NCBI GenBank assembly: GCA_002774185.1
Contig: PEZG01000059.1
Span: 1-6,661 of the forward strand
Reading direction: 5' to 3'
Source of the DNA: Candidatus Roizmanbacteria bacterium CG09_land_8_20_14_0_10_41_9
Lineage (GTDB): Bacteria; Patescibacteriota; Microgenomatia; UBA1406; GWC2-37-13
DNA length: 6,661 bases
Shown: one piece after another, positions 5,439-6,661 of the stretch
Position numbering within the stretch: the first letter of the stretch is position 1
How the letters are laid out: each line of letters begins with the position of its first letter
Program-made: the position numbers and the translations under genes
Notes under the pieces: model-generated
Seen by the model: the letters and a program-made list of their open reading frames with translations, nothing else
What the model was told of the DNA's origin: nothing
The model's database searches: none

Positions 5439-6661
5439 TTAGTTCGAGGTTACGATGTCGTAGGCTCCATTGCTATAGAGAAGGAATGCTTTTGATGGAT
5501 ACAGAGGGAGGCGTTGGGTAACTTTTTCTTTGGGGATGAGTACTTTTCCGATATAGTTCGGAAGGTCGTCGTAGAATTTGTGATAGATGAATACCCGTTC
5601 CTCATCGAAGTAATACTTTGCAGTATGGAAATCAAGTTCGTTCATCACGTAGAGGACATCCCGAGGTTTGCTAAGTTGTCTTATTTCATGGATAGTTTTT
5701 GCCATGTTGATTTTTTGTCGATATAACAATTGAAACGATTGGAATTTCATAGAAAATAAGATAAGAAGGACAACGAAGATTATCCGAACGCGTTTTTCTA
5801 ATCGTTCCAGTCCATAGATTACAAACAAAAAAAACCCAACAGAAAAAGCAATGAGATATTTTGGAATAAAAACAGGTTTGAGAAACGAGACCCCATAGAT
5901 AAAGATGGGCACGGCCACACCCCACAAGAATAAAAGGGAGAAAAGGGCCCCCTTTCTCTTCTGACTCCTGATTCCTACAAAAGCCAACAGGACCAAAAGT
6001 AGCATGAAGATGGATAGGTAATTTAAATACGCAAAGGTTGGCGCTTCATTTTTCTCAAAACCCGTATACAGGGTACCGAAAATGAAAAACCAATTCCTAA
6101 ACTCCGATTTTTCGATCCAGAATGATTCGACAAATATATTTTTTTGTTGAAACAAGAAAAAAATCCAAGGTGCAAATGCCACAAATACGATAAAAAATTT
6201 CTGGTAAACTCGTACATGAAATTGGCGCGTACGATTTACAAGGATCGTGTGGATCAACTGGGAGAAGACTATGAAAATCATAAAATAATGGGTATATAAC
6301 CCCAAAATTGTTGAGAAAAGAAAAAGCTTTTTATGGTTTCTTTCATATGCATAAAAAGAGAGTACGGCTAAAAACGTAAACAGGGTATACATGCGTGCCT
6401 CAAAAGCATAATATGTCATTAGAGGATTCAGCAGAAACACGGTGAGGTATACAAGACTTTTTCCCAAAGATAGCTTAAATACATGCATTAGGAAAAGGAA
6501 TGCCATATAGGCTGTTGCCCAATAAAAAACCATCGAAAGACTCCGTATGGCTATCTCCGAGTTTCCAAAGAGGCGCATCCAATAATGTAGCAACAAGTAG
6601 TATAAGGGAGGGTTGAAATCCTTTGCGGTTAAAAGGATGATATCAATGCTTTGGTGTTTCG
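5439..6661 (-). CDS. GT39/PMT_2-type membrane glycosyltransferase, N-terminus off window
   Basis: The reading frame is open to the right edge, giving 406 visible residues. The first segment contains DFNPPLYYLLLHYWMRLFG and then NSEIAIRSLS, the hallmark of dolichyl/undecaprenyl-phosphate-sugar protein or lipid glycosyltransferases (PMT_2, ArnT-like). These multi-pass enzymes take a sugar from a polyprenyl-phosphate donor and transfer it outside the cytoplasmic membrane. Roughly eight or nine hydrophobic segments follow. The last 85 or so residues form a soluble, probably extracytoplasmic tail containing PRDVLYVMNELDFHTAKYYF and ending IVTSN. The missing 60-80 N-terminal residues should hold the first helix and the acidic catalytic loop, so activity cannot be judged. 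The TTG at 6596 is an internal leucine, not the start. The acceptor and donor sugar cannot be told from the sequence. Confidence 0.85.
   Translation of the reverse strand, partial: KHQSIDIILLTAKDFNPPLYYLLLHYWMRLFGNSEIAIRSLSMVFYWATAYMAFLFLMHVFKLSLGKSLVYLTVFLLNPLMTYYAFEARMYTLFTFLAVLSFYAYERNHKKLFLFSTILGLYTHYFMIFIVFSQLIHTILVNRTRQFHVRVYQKFFIVFVAFAPWIFFLFQQKNIFVESFWIEKSEFRNWFFIFGTLYTGFEKNEAPTFAYLNYLSIFMLLLVLLAFVGIRSQKRKGALFSLLFLWGVAVPIFIYGVSFLKPVFIPKYLIAFSVGFFLFVIYGLERLEKRVRIIFVVLLILFSMKFQSFQLLYRQKINMAKTIHEIRQLSKPRDVLYVMNELDFHTAKYYFDEERVFIYHKFYDDLPNYIGKVLIPKEKVTQRLPLYPSKAFLLYSNGAYDIVTSN

Noticed and set aside
6594..6596. TTG at 6596 as the start of the GT39 gene
   Set aside because: The frame continues upstream to the edge and encodes the conserved DFNPPLYY segment, so this TTG is an internal leucine.
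1..6661. TGA recoding as in Gracilibacteria or SR1
   Set aside because: TGA ends miaB, glyA and the small membrane protein at sensible positions, and no conserved gene contains an in-frame TGA.

Overview
This window is a compact bacterial stretch in which all seven recognised genes lie on the minus strand. They occupy nearly all of it: the only gaps are 94, 12, 11, 0, 39 and 43 bases long. In transcription order (right to left) the genes are: a GT39-type membrane glycosyltransferase whose start lies off the right edge; glyA (serine hydroxymethyltransferase); a 101-residue membrane protein of unknown function; a GT4 (MraY/WecA-type) polyprenyl-phosphate sugar-1-phosphate transferase homologue; miaB (tRNA methylthiotransferase); rmlB (dTDP-glucose 4,6-dehydratase); and an RmlD-like reductase whose C-terminus lies off the left edge. 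I saw no tRNA, rRNA, CRISPR array or insertion sequence.

The organism is probably a member of the Candidate Phyla Radiation (Patescibacteria, perhaps Microgenomates- or Parcubacteria-like). This is inferred from several things together: a MiaB without the usual C-terminal TRAM domain, a GT4 enzyme whose central motif reads NWSKGVDGQ, a GlyA of the type with SPLGNKYAEGYP, tight single-strand packing, and no convincing Shine-Dalgarno sequence before any of the six visible starts. TGA serves as a stop codon (miaB, glyA, the small protein), so this is not a TGA-recoding lineage such as Gracilibacteria.

By role, the region mixes envelope sugar chemistry with housekeeping. RmlB and the RmlD-like protein would make dTDP-deoxysugars such as dTDP-L-rhamnose. 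The GT4 homologue would load a sugar phosphate onto an undecaprenyl-type lipid, and the GT39 protein would transfer sugars from a lipid-linked donor outside the membrane. GlyA supplies one-carbon units and MiaB modifies tRNA position 37.

The most interesting signals are these: (1) GT4 active-site positions that are normally Asp are Lys170 and Tyr232; (2) an uncharacterised three-helix membrane protein is fused head-to-tail to that GT4 gene by an adjacent stop and start; (3) GGTATRAT or a related -10 box sits 8 to 11 bases before four start codons, suggesting leaderless transcripts, and in two cases the box is written over the previous gene's stop codon; (4) the rmlB-rmlD gap contains an AT-rich inverted repeat built from TTYAAAGTT-like units.
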